Below are positions 1 through 14,300 of a stretch of 64,000 nucleotides of DNA, one piece after another; the first letter of the stretch is position 1, and each line of letters starts with the position of its first letter. The DNA lies in NCBI GenBank assembly GCA_035771165.1, contig JAWNZC010000311.1:2147501-2211500 (forward strand), in the 5' to 3' direction. This DNA is from Paragorgia papillata (lineage: Eukaryota; Cnidaria; Anthozoa; Scleralcyonacea; Coralliidae). Under the pieces are notes generated by a model. The model was not told the DNA's origin. It saw only the letters and a list, made by a program, of their open reading frames with translations, and ran no database searches. The position numbers and the translations under genes are program-made.

Positions 1-14
1 TTAACGTTATAACT

Positions 15-1918
15 GTGATACTCAATGCCATCAGATGTATAGAAATAATCCCTAAATCTCTAGCTGTTGGTGATATAATTTCTCTTTTTAAGACCAATAA
101 GAAAAATAGACTTAATAAAGACCATTACAGAGGAATAACATTGCTTAATGTTATCGGTAAGATCTTCGAAAGACTAATTTTGAACAGATGGATGCCTTTT
201 TTTGCTGAAAACAATTTTCCAAACTGTCTCCAGTATGCCTATCAGAAAGAGAAAAGTTGCGTCGATGCCAGTATGTCTCTACAGGAAGCTATTTTGCACA
301 ACATAGAAAATGGTAGTAAAGTTTATTGTTGTTTTCTTGATTCAACGAAGGCTTTCGACACTGTATGGATTTCTGGCCTTTTCTATAAAATGTACAATTT
401 GGGTATCCAAGGTAAAACCTGGCGCCTCTTGCAAAATTGGTACAGTAAACTTAGCAGTCGAGTCCTCCTAGACGGTGTGGCTTCGGAAGAATTTCCGGTT
501 CTACAAGGTGTACGGCAGGGTGGCGTATTATCTCCATGGCTGTTTATGATTTTTAATGATGACTTGCCTAAAATTCTTAGCGAGTGTAACGAACATTTCT
601 GGTTAAATAAACTTCTATGTAACCCTATTACGGTCGCCGACGATATTACGCTGTTATCTACACGAGTAAAAGGCCTGCAAGAAATGTTATACTCTTTAGA
701 AAAGTATAGCTCGAAGTGGCGTTTTGAATTTAACCCAGGGAAGACAACCGTAGTAACCTTTGGAGAATCAATGCAGAAGTATAACAAGGAGAAGTGTTCG
801 AGAGAATGGACATTGTATGGTGTTCCAATTAAGGAAAAAAGAACGTGGCCACACGTTGGCATTGAATTATCTGGAAACTTTTCAAGCACAGAAAGGACAT
901 TAGAGGCCTGTAAAAAAGCCAAGTCGGTGATGGCGTGTCTTGTCAACATTGGTGTCCGACCAAATGCATTAAACCCAATATGCGGAGCCAGTTTATGGCG
1001 TACAGTTGGTCAACCAACAGCACTGTACGGGTGCGAACTTTGGAATTAATTAATGAATTAAATTCATTGGAAAGAAGCCAACGATTTAACGCCAAGCGCA
1101 TTCAAGGTCTTGATTGGAACACTAGATCAGAAGCAGCTACTGGAAGCTTAGGTTTGTGGTCCATGGAGGGGCAAATTGGAAAAAACAAACTACTGTACTT
1201 TGGTCGCTTATGTCGCTCAAGTGCAACATTAAGATCGAAACAAATATTTATCTCTCGTCTTTTTTCATACCTCGCTGATCCAACAAAACAGCGTCTTGGT
1301 TTCATTCCGGATATTATCCGAATACTAAAGAAATACAATTTAATAAGTTATCTAACGACTTATACTGACGAACTGTTCTTCCCAACAAAAAACATTTGGA
1401 AGAGAATTGTCTATGATGAAATAAAAAAATACGAGATCGAAAAATGGAAAAGTGGCATGACAAACAAAGAAGAACTTGGTTTTTACAGGGAAATCCATAC
1501 CAAATTGAAACCACTCTATATGTGGGAATTAGCCAAAAGACATCCTTCTGAAAAATCGTTAATAGTTATGCTAGTTAATATTATTTGCGGAAACGTACCT
1601 GAAATCTTCAACTTGTGGACACATAGTGACATCATTCCTCGTTGTATTCTTTGTAACTCACAAATGTGGAACATCAACTACCATTTTATTATGTCGTGTA
1701 CACATTTCAACACTTGGCGAAACAAAATGTGGGATGAAATCACTGACGAACTTCTGGTAGATATTCTAGTAAGACTTCATTCTCTAGATGACGTTGATCT
1801 CTATGAGAGTATTATTAGTGGACAAATTCCTGTTCCTAGTGCAAATCCAACATTAATTGATAAATTCAATTTAATTGTACTAAAGCACATTCGGAAATTA
1901 TTGAGACCACCTAATTAA
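15..1918 (+). pseudogene. LINE copy A: reverse transcriptase and C-terminal region of ORF2, 5'-truncated by the window and frameshifted
   Basis: This is the 3' part of a non-LTR retrotransposon ORF2. The RT fingers and palm run from 15 to about 800 and include the RGITLLNVIGKIFERLI, CCFLDSTKAFDTVW and GVRQGGVLSPWLF blocks. The catalytic box reads VADDI instead of the usual (F/Y)ADD. The frame from 15 stops at 1049 just after GCELWN. The homologous protein resumes in another frame (NSLERSQRFNAKRIQGL) and runs to 1918, so there is one small indel near 1043. The C-terminal part has a CILC...H...C zinc-knuckle-like motif near 1650-1710. Copy B at 4419-7980 aligns along the whole length. Retrotransposition by this copy is unlikely because of the frameshift. 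The LINE clade is not certain. Confidence 0.88.
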
Positions 1919-2028
1919 TTTTCTTATATTAGGTAAATTGTTAAATTATTTATTTGTTAAAGTACTTATTTATATATATTACATTTAAAATTTTGTAAAT
2001 ATCTTCAGAATTGGAGGAATTAAAATCA

Positions 2029-2855
<827 letters not shown>

Positions 2856-3029
2856 AATTTTGGTATATATCATGGCGGTCGGACACGCGTATGTGAGCTC
2901 TGTAATTATTGATCTATTTTGTTGACCGTATCTTCCAGTTGATCTCTAGTTGCCATATATACTAAAAATTTGAACTGCCAGGACTTTCTTTGGTGTTACA
3001 TCGGTTGTAGTTCAGTCATTTTATTCATT

Positions 3030-4418
3030 ATGACTGACCAACTGCTTGAATTCGAAGCAGTTCTGAAAGGCGTCGAAAACCTACCAAGAAAGGATATTAT
3101 ATGCCACCTTGTGAGACATGGTAATGTCAACATACTAACCAAGTTGAAAATGAAGCTTGTAGCAGATTGCCAAAAGTATGATAACTTCCCTAAAGGTGAG
3201 CCATTTGTGAGGCGCAGACCAAGAAAAGGACAAAGTGCTTTCTCTTCCTTAGATGATCGACTAGCAAATGATATTTGTGAACTCTACAATTTCCTCGATG
3301 CTGGCTGTGTTACTACTGACATTAATAACATGTTTAAAAGTAATGAGACTGGTTTGGTTGGGGAAGATTCAACCTTGGAGGAACTAGAGCAGTTTATCGA
3401 TAATTCACTACATAATGTAAACAATGTCAGGCAAGTCGATAATAATAATGTCTATAATAATACAACTTCTACTCAAGTTGTTGGTGATTATTTACCTGCT
3501 GGGCGCTGTACCGGTGGTTTAGCCGCATTAGAGGCAAACTTCTTCATCTTCAAAGAAAAGGTCGACTCGGATATCGCAAATTTGCTAGAGAAACTTTCTC
3601 AAAAGGAGAAAATAATTCGAAAGCATCAAGAAAATATATGCAAATTGCGTGAAGAAAATTTAAATTATGAACTTCGCATCTCCAAATTAGAGGAAGAACA
3701 GCGGAGTTCTTCACATAAGTCTCGCGAAAATGTAAGTGATAATCTACACATTGGTAAACCGATTAACAACGGCGGTGAAGATGACGCTAAGGCTGTTTCT
3801 GGCGTAATTAGCAGTGAACAGGACTGCAATGTTTCTCAAACTGGCATAGACACAAGCCAAAAAGCTATCGTTACTCAACCGAATAAAGATAAACAATCAT
3901 TAGACGAAGGATCGTCTCTAAGCAACGGTACACCTCATCCTAAAGAGTCTTATTACACCAGTTTCAGGAATGTTGTATTACGTTCACCAATCAATGCAAC
4001 CCCAGTTTCTGATGGTAACCCTATCATTTCAGATGTAGTTGAAGTAACCGACTCAACTGATAATGATAATGATAATGGCAATGCAAGAAATAATAATAGA
4101 GACACTGATGGCTTTATCGGCGTTGAACGTCAACGAAAGAAAGTAAAACGGTTCTTTCTTGGTGGCATTAACGAAAACGTCACTCCTGAACTTATAATAT
4201 CCTATTTGGCAAAGAAAGAAGTCATTCCAACTCAATTAAGACTTTTTAAGAGCAAACGGAAGGGCACGTTGTCTGCGAAACTCAACATCTTAGCCACTGA
4301 TTATTCAAAGATTAGTGAGGAAAGATTTTGGCCTAATTTTGTTACCTGCAAACTCTGGCTAACTAAAGGTGTACAGGATAGAATTCGTCGTGATTTAGCG
4401 CAAGACGCCAAACCATAA
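3030..4418 (+). CDS. LINE ORF1 protein (coiled-coil, RRM-like nucleic-acid-binding)
   Basis: The protein has 462 residues from the ATG at 3030 (MTDQLLEFEAVL); an in-frame ATG at 2970 would add 20 residues that do not look protein-like. The middle contains a charged coiled coil (KVDSDIANLLEKLSQKEKI, then LRISKLEEE). An Asn/Ser-rich linker follows, then a C-terminal domain beginning KRFFLGGINENVTPELI, which looks like the degenerate RRM of many LINE ORF1 proteins. The expected role is an RNA-binding chaperone of the retrotransposon particle. It ends at a TAA (4416-4418) in the same frame as ORF2, with no start codon between the two. See the finding on ORF1/ORF2 coupling. Confidence 0.8.
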   Translation: MTDQLLEFEAVLKGVENLPRKDIICHLVRHGNVNILTKLKMKLVADCQKYDNFPKGEPFVRRRPRKGQSAFSSLDDRLANDICELYNFLDAGCVTTDINNMFKSNETGLVGEDSTLEELEQFIDNSLHNVNNVRQVDNNNVYNNTTSTQVVGDYLPAGRCTGGLAALEANFFIFKEKVDSDIANLLEKLSQKEKIIRKHQENICKLREENLNYELRISKLEEEQRSSSHKSRENVSDNLHIGKPINNGGEDDAKAVSGVISSEQDCNVSQTGIDTSQKAIVTQPNKDKQSLDEGSSLSNGTPHPKESYYTSFRNVVLRSPINATPVSDGNPIISDVVEVTDSTDNDNDNGNARNNNRDTDGFIGVERQRKKVKRFFLGGINENVTPELIISYLAKKEVIPTQLRLFKSKRKGTLSAKLNILATDYSKISEERFWPNFVTCKLWLTKGVQDRIRRDLAQDAKP

Positions 4419-7400
4419 GCCAGTAAATTCGCACACAAACTTAGACTTACCACTTGGAATGCGGGCGGTTTAATTCACAACGTCTGTTATGCCGACCGGT
4501 GTCTACGTCATACCGATGTTTGTATTCTGGTAGAACATTGGTTGTATCCCGATTCTTTAAGCTTTTTGGGAAGCATTAATCGCGATTTTGATGGATACGG
4601 AAAAGCAAGTTCTGAACTAAACCTTAACTCGATTTGGAGAAGAGGAAAAGGCGGAGTTGGCATTTTGTGGCATAAAAACACAGATTTTATCATAAAGAAA
4701 CATGAAAACATTGGAAACGATAGGATTATTGTTATAAGTGTAGAAATGACAAACGGTCAGATGCTTTTTATCATAGGTGTGTACCTACCATCGAGTAACA
4801 AAAACTTGTCAATTTATCGTGACTGTTTAGAGACACTAGAAAATGTTATTAACCAGTTCATACATTTTGGAACAGTAATTATTGCTGGTGATTTCAATGC
4901 CCACATTGGAAAACATAGCGGGCCTAACTGTATCCCTGAGAAAATTAACAGCAGAGGAAAAGATCTGATTGCTATGATGGATCGTCATAATCTAGTCTCA
5001 TTAAACTCTCTAACGTCTTCTTTAGGTCCATCAGCTACCTATTATTCCGACGATGGAAATGTCTCCTCGACCATAGATCATATTTTATTTAGTAAACAGT
5101 ATACACACCTCGTCCATGAGTGCCGAGTGATAGATGATCATAGCGACAATCTCTCGTTTCATTTACCCGTCTTTTGCTCTTTAAATTTTCCGCATTCTTC
5201 CACTGTCACTGAGAAAACCACCCAAACCATATCAGCTCTAGCCTGGAGAACATTGCAATCGGACGAATTAATTCTTGAGACTTATCAACAAACCGTTGAA
5301 AAAGAGTTGGAAGCCAACTTCACCAATATTGATTTGAAAAGTGTCGAAGATATTGAACAGGCTATAAATTCTGTGGGAAACATCCTAAAATCCGCAAGCA
5401 AAGCATCTATTCCAAAAACTAAGTTCATGTCTTATCTTAAGCCCTTTTGGAAATTTGGATTGAAAACTTTTCATCAAAGAAACAGAGATCTTCGTAAGAT
5501 TTGGATCCAAAATGGTAGACCAAGGAATCAAAACAACCCTTATTTTAAACAGTACAAGAATGCCAAACGAGAATTCCGAAAAGAAATGAGAAGGTTAGCT
5601 TCAGATCACGAGTCTAAACAATTTGATCACTTGGAACAATCTTATGATACCGATCGTAGTAGCTTCTACAAAGCCATTAGCAAATTACGTAAGAATAAAC
5701 GTGCGAAGCATAGAAACGGACTACGAATGGAAGGAAAAATTATAACAGATCCAAACAGCGTTCTCGATATTTGGACAAAGCATTATGTTGATCTCCACTC
5801 ACCTACGCAAGATAACAATTTTGATAAAGATTTTCAACAACATGTGCAAGAAAAGATCCGCGAATATAAATCGGCATCTCTGGAAAATGACGAAGATGTC
5901 TTGAATGAACCCTTTACCATCGATGAATTAATTGCTATTTGCGGTAACTTACCAAATGGGAAATCTGGTGGACTTGATAATATTGTTTACGAACACGTGA
6001 AATATGCCGGTCAAGCTGTTTTTTCTACTTTGTGCACTATTTTCAACGCTATTCGCGATTTAGAGGACGTTGGTAACTCCATTGTCACTGGTATCATTCA
6101 CTCTCTGTTTAAAAGCAATAAATCTGACAGATTTGATAAAAATAACTTTCGTGGAATCACTCTCCTTAATGTTTTTGGGAAAATATTTGAAATATTGATT
6201 CTGTGCAGATTAATGCCGAAATTTCAATGTTTGGGAATCCCCAACAAGATGCAGTTCGCTTATCAAAAAAACAAAAACTGCATTTTAGCTAGCTTTGTCT
6301 TACAAGAGTCAATTGCGCATTATGTTGAACGTGATAGCAAGGTTTACTGCTGCTTTTTGGATTCGGAAAAGGCCTTCGACACTGTTTGGATAGATGGCCT
6401 CTTCTACAAATTATATAACTGTGGAATTCGGGGTAAAACATGGAGGTTGCTATACAATTGGTACAATAAGTTATCCAGCTGTGTTAGACACACGAATCTT
6501 CTATCACCAATTTTTCGTATTCGCCAAGGTGTTCGCCAAGGCAGTGTTCTATCACCATGGCTTTTTTTGGTTTTCAACAATGATATTCCCGAAATTATTG
6601 AAAAATCAAATTATGGTCTTCAGATTGGTAACACTCATTGTGGATCTATTTTAGTTGCGGATGACATTGCTCTCTTGTCTGCTAGAGTAAATGGCCTACA
6701 AATTATGCTAAACATCATTGACAATTATAGTAAGAAGTGGAGATTTTTGTTCAATGTAGGGAAAACCATAATAGTTACGTTCGGTGAATCAACTAGATAC
6801 AACAAGAAATATAAACCCCATCGCAACTGGAAAATTTGATTATGTTGATGTCACAGAAAAAGCCGCATGGACTCATGTCGGAATTGAATTGTCGGGGAAT
6901 TTCGCAAGCTCGAATAGAACCTCAGAAGCTTCATTGAAAGGTCGGGAAGTGGTATGCAGCCTGATGAGCACCGGGATAAGGCCTGGTGGAATAAACCCAA
7001 TTATTGGTTCCAGTGCATGGATAACGATCGGTCTGCCAAGAATGCTTTATGGCTGCGAACTCTGGTGGAATCTCACCCAATCAGACAATGATTGTCTCGA
7101 AAGAACAAACCGCTTTGCGGCAAAGCGCGTGCAAGGACTCAGTCCAAATACCAGGTCTGAAGCTGCAATTGGATCACTAGGGTGGTGGACTACACAGGGT
7201 CATATCGATAAAGCCAAACTTTTATTTCTTGGGAAATTATGTAGATCAAGCCACAATGAAGTTTATAAGAAAATCTTTGTTTTTAGATTTTTGTCAACAA
7301 TAAGATATTCAACCCCAAAACCAATTGGCTTTGTGCCAGACATTTTAAAAGTTTTGTCTAAATATGGTCTACTCTCTTACCTAGAGAATTTTTTAGAATA

Positions 7401-7980
7401 CCAAACTTTTCCCTCAAAGTCAAATTGGAAAATAATTGTTATTTCGAGCATCCGTCAAACTGAATTTGATAATTGGCGTGATGGGATTTACGCCAAACCC
7501 GAGCTGCATCACTATGGAGCTATTCATAGTTCCTTGGAACCGCTGTATCTCTGGGAGGTCGCCAGAAGAAATACCTATGCCATCAAAGTATTAGCAAACC
7601 TGGTAAATATTATTTGTGGTAATATCCCAGAGGCCTTTATGCTGGCAACATTGGAATCTGGAAATGAATTTGTCTGTACGCTCTGTCAAAAGACGCATTT
7701 TGATATTACTCGTCACTTCATAACCCACTGCGTCAAAACTTCCACCGTAAGGAACGATATGTGGGACGACTTCCACAACCATTTGGACATCCGTGTTTGT
7801 TCTACAATCTTTAACCAATCAGAAACTGACCTTTACCGATCAATTATAGGAGGAGTACTTCCTAGAAATCAAAACACTAGCGTGGAGTGTAGAGACAAGT
7901 TTGCAATTTTAACTGCTACAGCTATAATGAATATTGTTATACTATGTAATTCTAGTAGACACAAGCCACCTATTTCATAA
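4419..7980 (+). pseudogene. LINE ORF2: APE endonuclease and reverse transcriptase, broken by one frameshift
   Basis: The frame continues directly from the ORF1 stop. The APE endonuclease domain begins LRLTTWNAGG near 4440. Its motifs are ILVEHWL, GVYLPSS, IAGDFNAHIG and TIDHILF; the last motif is SDNLSFHLPV rather than the usual SDHxP. RT follows from about 5900 with NGKSGGLDNI, RGITLLNVFGKIFE, DSEKAFDTVW, GVRQGSVLSPWLF and VADDI. The frame ends at 6839 (HRNWKI), and the homologous continuation (DYVDVTEKAAWTHVGIELSG) lies in another frame to 7980, so there is one small indel near 6830. The C-terminus carries a CTLC...H...C motif. No in-frame ATG lies between 4419 and 4541, ahead of and inside the first endonuclease motifs. 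Confidence 0.87.
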
Positions 7981-8128
7981 ATCATAATTCCTCTCCTTGA
8001 CTGTCCCTTTTTCCTATTAACGTAATATGTACATATATTAAGCTAACTCGTATTGTATTTCATGTTGTTGTTTTTTGTTTTTTTTTATTTTTTAATTATT
8101 TGATCTCTTGTTGTGGAGGAATTAAAGC

Positions 8129-9025
<897 letters not shown>

Positions 9026-9989
9026 CAATCACTAAGTGCGAAGATTTGTTTGCTCAACTTGCTATTTATCCGAAAAATACAGCAATAGTACATACTGCAA
9101 AGTGTCTTTCAAAATTCTTATTATTTACTGCACTTTGAATTTTATGCATGTATTTTATTTGTTTGCTAAGCTTTCAACCTTTTTTACTCAAACCTTTATC
9201 AGAGCATGTGTTGCTTAAAAAATAACGGGAAAATTAGCTATTAAAATGATCTAAAAATAGGAAAAAATCGAAGACAGTGCAGTTACCCACCAAAACATTC
9301 AACGCTTGTTTGTTTTGTACGCACGACTAGTTAGGATCCTAGTTATGTGGATAATGTTAAATGGCAAGGGTCCTACAATGTTTGGGTAACGGTTTCTAAC
9401 CCAGCCAGTGCATTAGAGAAATACAATGTTGTCGCAAATGTGTGCGTTGTTGTTGTAATAAAGAATCGCTTGATCTAATAAATTATGACAGTTGCAACAG
9501 GTCGTCATAACAAAAATATTACTGCATGCCTTAAAAAAACTTAGGAAAAATTAGCTATTCTACAATTATCCAAAAATAAGAAGAGTCAAAGTGCAGTCAC
9601 GACCCAAAACATTAACCCGGAAATGTTACATTGCTCTTAAATTAACCATATACACATCCAATTTTGGCGCATGCCAAATAATTCGCTGGGCGTTGTCAAG
9701 TTTGTATGTGGACGAAGCTATATAAAGAGTCACTAACACTTGAACCTTTATTTGTAAAGAAGACACGAAAGAGACCATAAACCAAATCGCTGGTAATTTT
9801 GATATTTGTATCTGCGTCGTATGCATGCATTTAGAATGTTAGTATAGAGAAGACAATGTAACAGCAGAGCTAAAAGAGAGAAGCCCTTATCACCGGTAGA
9901 CATAGACAAGTAGACATACAGTAGTTTCTAAAAATGGCTTTGTTTCCTGCTGTGATTGCAATCACAGCAATTGCCCTGTCATTTGACTG
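9026..9989. other. Non-coding AT-rich stretch with a diverged tandem duplication
   Basis: No gene is recognised. Segments near 9220-9300 and 9530-9610 are diverged direct repeats of each other (AAAATTAGCTATT..., AAAAATA.., GTGCAGT...CAC). They look like an old duplicated repeat fragment. Confidence 0.5.
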
Positions 9990-12985
9990 ACATAGTGTTG
10001 TAGACGGCCGGCCAAGGATCCAAAATATTACTGTTGATGGCATTCTTTGTTACAAGCAGGCAACCACGCTAGATCGCATCGAATAGTGTTTACTTTGAAG
10101 GATTGGGGGGTTGCCATCCGTAATTCGGGATTTCAATATAAAAATTTGGAGTTTTTTGAAAGCACACTACGGCTTTGATGTTCCGCATTGACGACCGATG
10201 GAAATTTGGTGAAGTAATGAAATGAGTCCTAATGTTTTACGATGATTGGCTAATGTTTTCTGTCATCCAATCAGCGCGCGTAAAGTTTCGGATGTCATAA
10301 TTCGCATCGGCCACAATGACAAACAAACAAGAAACATGGCGTGGATACACCTAAATTTGAACACAACACCTCGAAGAAAGGCGACAAGAAGGTAAATTTG
10401 TAAAGTTTTATAATTTTTTTGGATCTGGTAGCTACGGTGAAGTCCTTTATACTATGGGCTACAGTTGGTTTTGGTAATTTGCAGATACAACCATAATATA
10501 TTTCCTTTTAAAGCAAAGCAGTCGTCCCACAGCTAGCGAACCAAACTGAGTTGTTGTTCGTTATGACTTATCACTTAAACATAAATATTAACCTTGGATC
10601 TGGTAAATGTGTGTACTGTCTTTAAGTTTTATATTTTATTCTGATTTCGTTTAACAATATTTGTTTACCGTATTTGTGTTCGCTAAAGCTTATGGTAAGC
10701 TTATAATTATTTTGAAAAGTGCTGTCCTATTATCGTTGAGAGGTTGGCCTTCTTGAGAAATAGTTTGATGCTTGTGAATTCTTGTTGATTTCCTAATCCA
10801 AGCAGAGAAGTAGTTATCTTCAGTACAGATGAGAGAAGCTTCTTTCCAAATAATTTTGTGGTCCGTTGCCCAGATGTATTTGGCAGCAGAAGACTTTTCA
10901 CAGCGACCATTTGAACAACAACCATTTGAACAATTTTCCCCAGTGTTTTGGTTGAAAGCCAGAGTTAGTTGTTCAGATAGTCCATGAAATTAGAGATTCT
11001 TGTCTGTCTGTATAGCCAAGTGTTGAAAGTATACACTGCTGTCAAGAGTTTGGTTTGGGCTTCCAAAGACTGAGAAGAATATCCCATGGCTGAAATCTCA
11101 CTCTCTTGTCTCTATTTCAAATAGCACCTTAATTGCTGCTGAAATAGTCGCACCAAATCGTCTTCGGTTGCCAAACACAATTGAAGAATGAATCACAAAT
11201 TATCTGCAAACAATTTTCATTCATTTGCACCAAAAGCAAATTGAATGAAAAAGTACAAGCTATCTGGTATAACTCTGGTGACATGCTCTTGGTCAATGCC
11301 AGTCCATCCAGCATTATGACCTGGCATTTTTTCCAAATCATTTTGGATGTGTAGGGCAGTATGGATCAAATCTACTAACATGTTATTTTGCAGAGGAACA
11401 ACTTCATCAGAGTTGTCATCAGCAACCAACTCATCGTCTACTGTAACATGTTCAGTAGTCAAATGTTCAGCAATAACAAAATTAGACTTATCACTGGGGT
11501 ATATGAGGAGGTATGATTTTGCATCGATCGGTTGAACAAAACCAGCCTTTTCACCTAGTAGTTGTTTAACATCATTGTAAAAAGAACTTCACCATGTAGT
11601 ATACCATTGTGGAAGTTCAACATTTTTTTTTTTACACATTTTGGTGCAGTAAAGCCAGACCATCCCCATATCATACACATTGGCCTATAAACCCTAACCC
11701 TGTAATTATGTCTGCACATAGTAACTTTATGCACCAGGGAAAGCTAACTAGGCTACGAAAAAAACATGAGGCAGTTTTAGACGAAGCAGACTTGAATTGT
11801 ACAAAAGGTCTAAGTACTAAGCAACCTTCTACACATAGTAACAGGAAAAAAGCTATTGACTGGAAGGTGTGTATGTTTTGCCAAGTGCAACAATGGAGCT
11901 CTCCCAAAAAATAATAGATCTGTCAGAATTAGATTCTACCATGCATACCATGCATACCAGGGTACAGTAAGTATCATTTGAAGTGCTGGGTACAGTTTCA
12001 AAGAAAGGTAAGTAAGGTTAAATAATAGATGGACAAGGGAATAGAGATGACTGCTTAGCTCGATTTTAATATGCATGATGCCATTTTACATCCGAACAAT
12101 TTTGGTTATTGCCAATGATGTGAAGTACCCTATCAATTATGCTACTTATGTAACGTCGTTTAATTCCCTTCTTTCTATTGCAGATTGTACAACTCTCTTC
12201 CATCTGCAGAGAAACAACGCAGGTCACTGGGTTTTTGGCAAAACAAGCAAGCATCTAGAGAATACTCCGATTCTTCCTTCTTCTTTTTTAAAACCGTAAC
12301 GGGGATTATATTCGGCAGTTTACGTTTCGAACCCGATGTTGAAGCCATTGTTTAACATTTATTTATTTAGTCGCTTTGTTGTACACGAGTATAAAACAGT
12401 AAACTTTTTAAATAAAAATGCCAAACGATGTCAAATTGGCAAAGTCAAATCTGCACCTCAACACCCCGACAAGATAGATGTCAACACCCAATAAAATTAC
12501 GATATTGTAATAATATTTTATAACAATAAACGCTTGAATATATCTACAATCTTATACAAACTTTCAGTTGTTGTACTTTTGCCTTCTTGCAATAAAATAA
12601 TAGCCTGATTTCGCTCAATATAAAAACTTGAGATCGAATATTAAATTTGCATGAAATGCGCCGGTATCTATGTGCCGGGGGGCTTGTTTTGAATCGCGTG
12701 TTCTCATTGGCTATGTAATTATAATCTGGCCAATCACGAGAAAGTACCTGAACGAAATTGTTGCTAGGGAAACCGAACTTGGAATTTTCAATCCAGCTCG
12801 TAGCGCGTGAAATAGCTGTAGAAAACCTCAAAATTTTCACATAAAAATCCCGAAACTCGGATGGCAACCGGCCTAGTCGTCTTTGTCGAAGTCTAAGCTA
12901 CATTTCTGTGGTGGTTGCCTGCTTGTAACACGAAATGCCATCAAAGGTGTTTTCCAGGCACTTTTATTGAGGTTGGCCGACCGTC
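9990..12985. mobile_element. Degenerate TIR-bounded element of about 3 kb
   Basis: The sequence at about 9990-10165 is the diverged inverse of about 12830-12985. Shared words include GACGG(C/T)CGGCCAA, TGATGGCATT, GTTACAAGCAGGCAACCAC, GGTTGCCATCCG and TTCGGGATTT. Between the arms only short broken frames remain. The most protein-like is minus-strand, around 11217-11462, with IPDSLYFFIQFAFG. This is best read as an old DNA-transposon or fold-back element with decayed coding content; the superfamily is not identifiable by eye. Confidence 0.5.
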
Positions 12986-13021
12986 TATTGGACATTACTT
13001 TGTAGCTTGTACTTAAACAAT

Positions 13022-14300
13022 CTCGTTCCCACAGCCCACGTTCCCCACCCGGGAAACGAGAGACTCTGGGTTAATCCGTTTCAAATCACAGGATTCTTGT
13101 TATTCCTGTTGAGGTTCGCATGCGTAAATATCCGAGCGGAATCTGGATAGTATGTTCTCCTTGTTTGACTTTTACCCAAACAAGTCAATGGGGTTGCTGG
13201 CGAAGTTCGAATTACAGCATCTATAGTACACACATACGGCGAAGATATCGATCGCGGAAACGCTTTAACTGGAGTCTTGTCGTCCGACATCTTTTTTATT
13301 TTGGTTTTATTTATGCTCACTATTTGGTTTTATTCATGCTCACTATTCAGCCAATAACGTTACGATTTGAAACGGATTATTCCGGGGTCCAACCTCGTCC
13401 CCAGGGCCATTTGTGGGGGCTAGGCCCAGATGGTGAAAACAAAATGGCGAAAAGAAATGGCCCTGGCACAGGCTGCAAAAAATGAGCCATATTTTGACTA
13501 ATTTTTTACTCGGACGAAGTCTTCACTAAGTTAATCGCGCCTATTCAGGCTAATTTTTTTCTGAATATTTAGTTCAGCTTGACAAACCCAAACTGAAAAC
13601 AAATAAAACATTCATTTCCAAATACATTGTCGAATTTTTAAAATAAAAACACTTTTAATAAATATTTGTTAATGCTTATTATTTATTATTTGCTTCACCG
13701 TTGTACCAATTTCGCAAGAAGCTGGATTGCCGTTGTCTGGCCGGGCCGCCTTGTTTTCGTGAGTTTTCGGTGGATTCAATTCAGTGTTTTGAAAAACATT
13801 TAGGCTTCGCTTAGTCGAGAATTCTTGTTTGAAAAAAGCCTGCTTCTCAATGGCCAAACACGTAAATTCTGCCCTGTGGTGACAGTGGTGTACTTTCCTT
13901 TCGCAGCCAAAATACTTTTTGACTTTGTTCACCAAGTCTTTCGTTCTCCCGATTTAGAAAACACTCTAAATTGCCGTCCCATGGACTTCGTTTTATGGCA
14001 GATAGGGCACAGAAGCGACACGACCCATCATTACATATTCTTCCGACGTTTTTACGGGTGTTTCGCCAGCTTTCCTCGCATTTCCATTAATTTTGAAGTT
14101 GTCCGCGAGTTAGCCTGCCGCCCGCCTTGTTTCCACCAATCAGAATACCTAAAATATCCAATGTTATCTCGACCAATCAGTTGTGGTGATAGCTCAGCCT
14201 GTGCCAGGGCCATTTGTTCTTCCCCCACAAATGGCCCTGGGGAAGAGGTTGCCCAGAGTATCTCGTTTCCTGGGTGGGGAACGTGGGCTCTGCGAACGAG
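13022..14300. mobile_element. Nested MITE-like elements with two sets of inverted ends
   Basis: The outer inverted ends, 13022-13070 and 14252-14300, share CAGAGCCCACGTTCCCCACC with small differences. The inner ends, about 13388-13490 and 14195-14252, share CCCCAGGGCCATTTGTGGGG and AAATGGCCCTGGCACAGGCT. This indicates one non-autonomous element inside another, or one element with composite ends. No coding gene is recognised inside. Confidence 0.6.

Noticed and set aside
383..949. Minus-strand frame opposite the RT of LINE A
   Set aside because: Shadow of the RT coding strand, no protein-like motifs.
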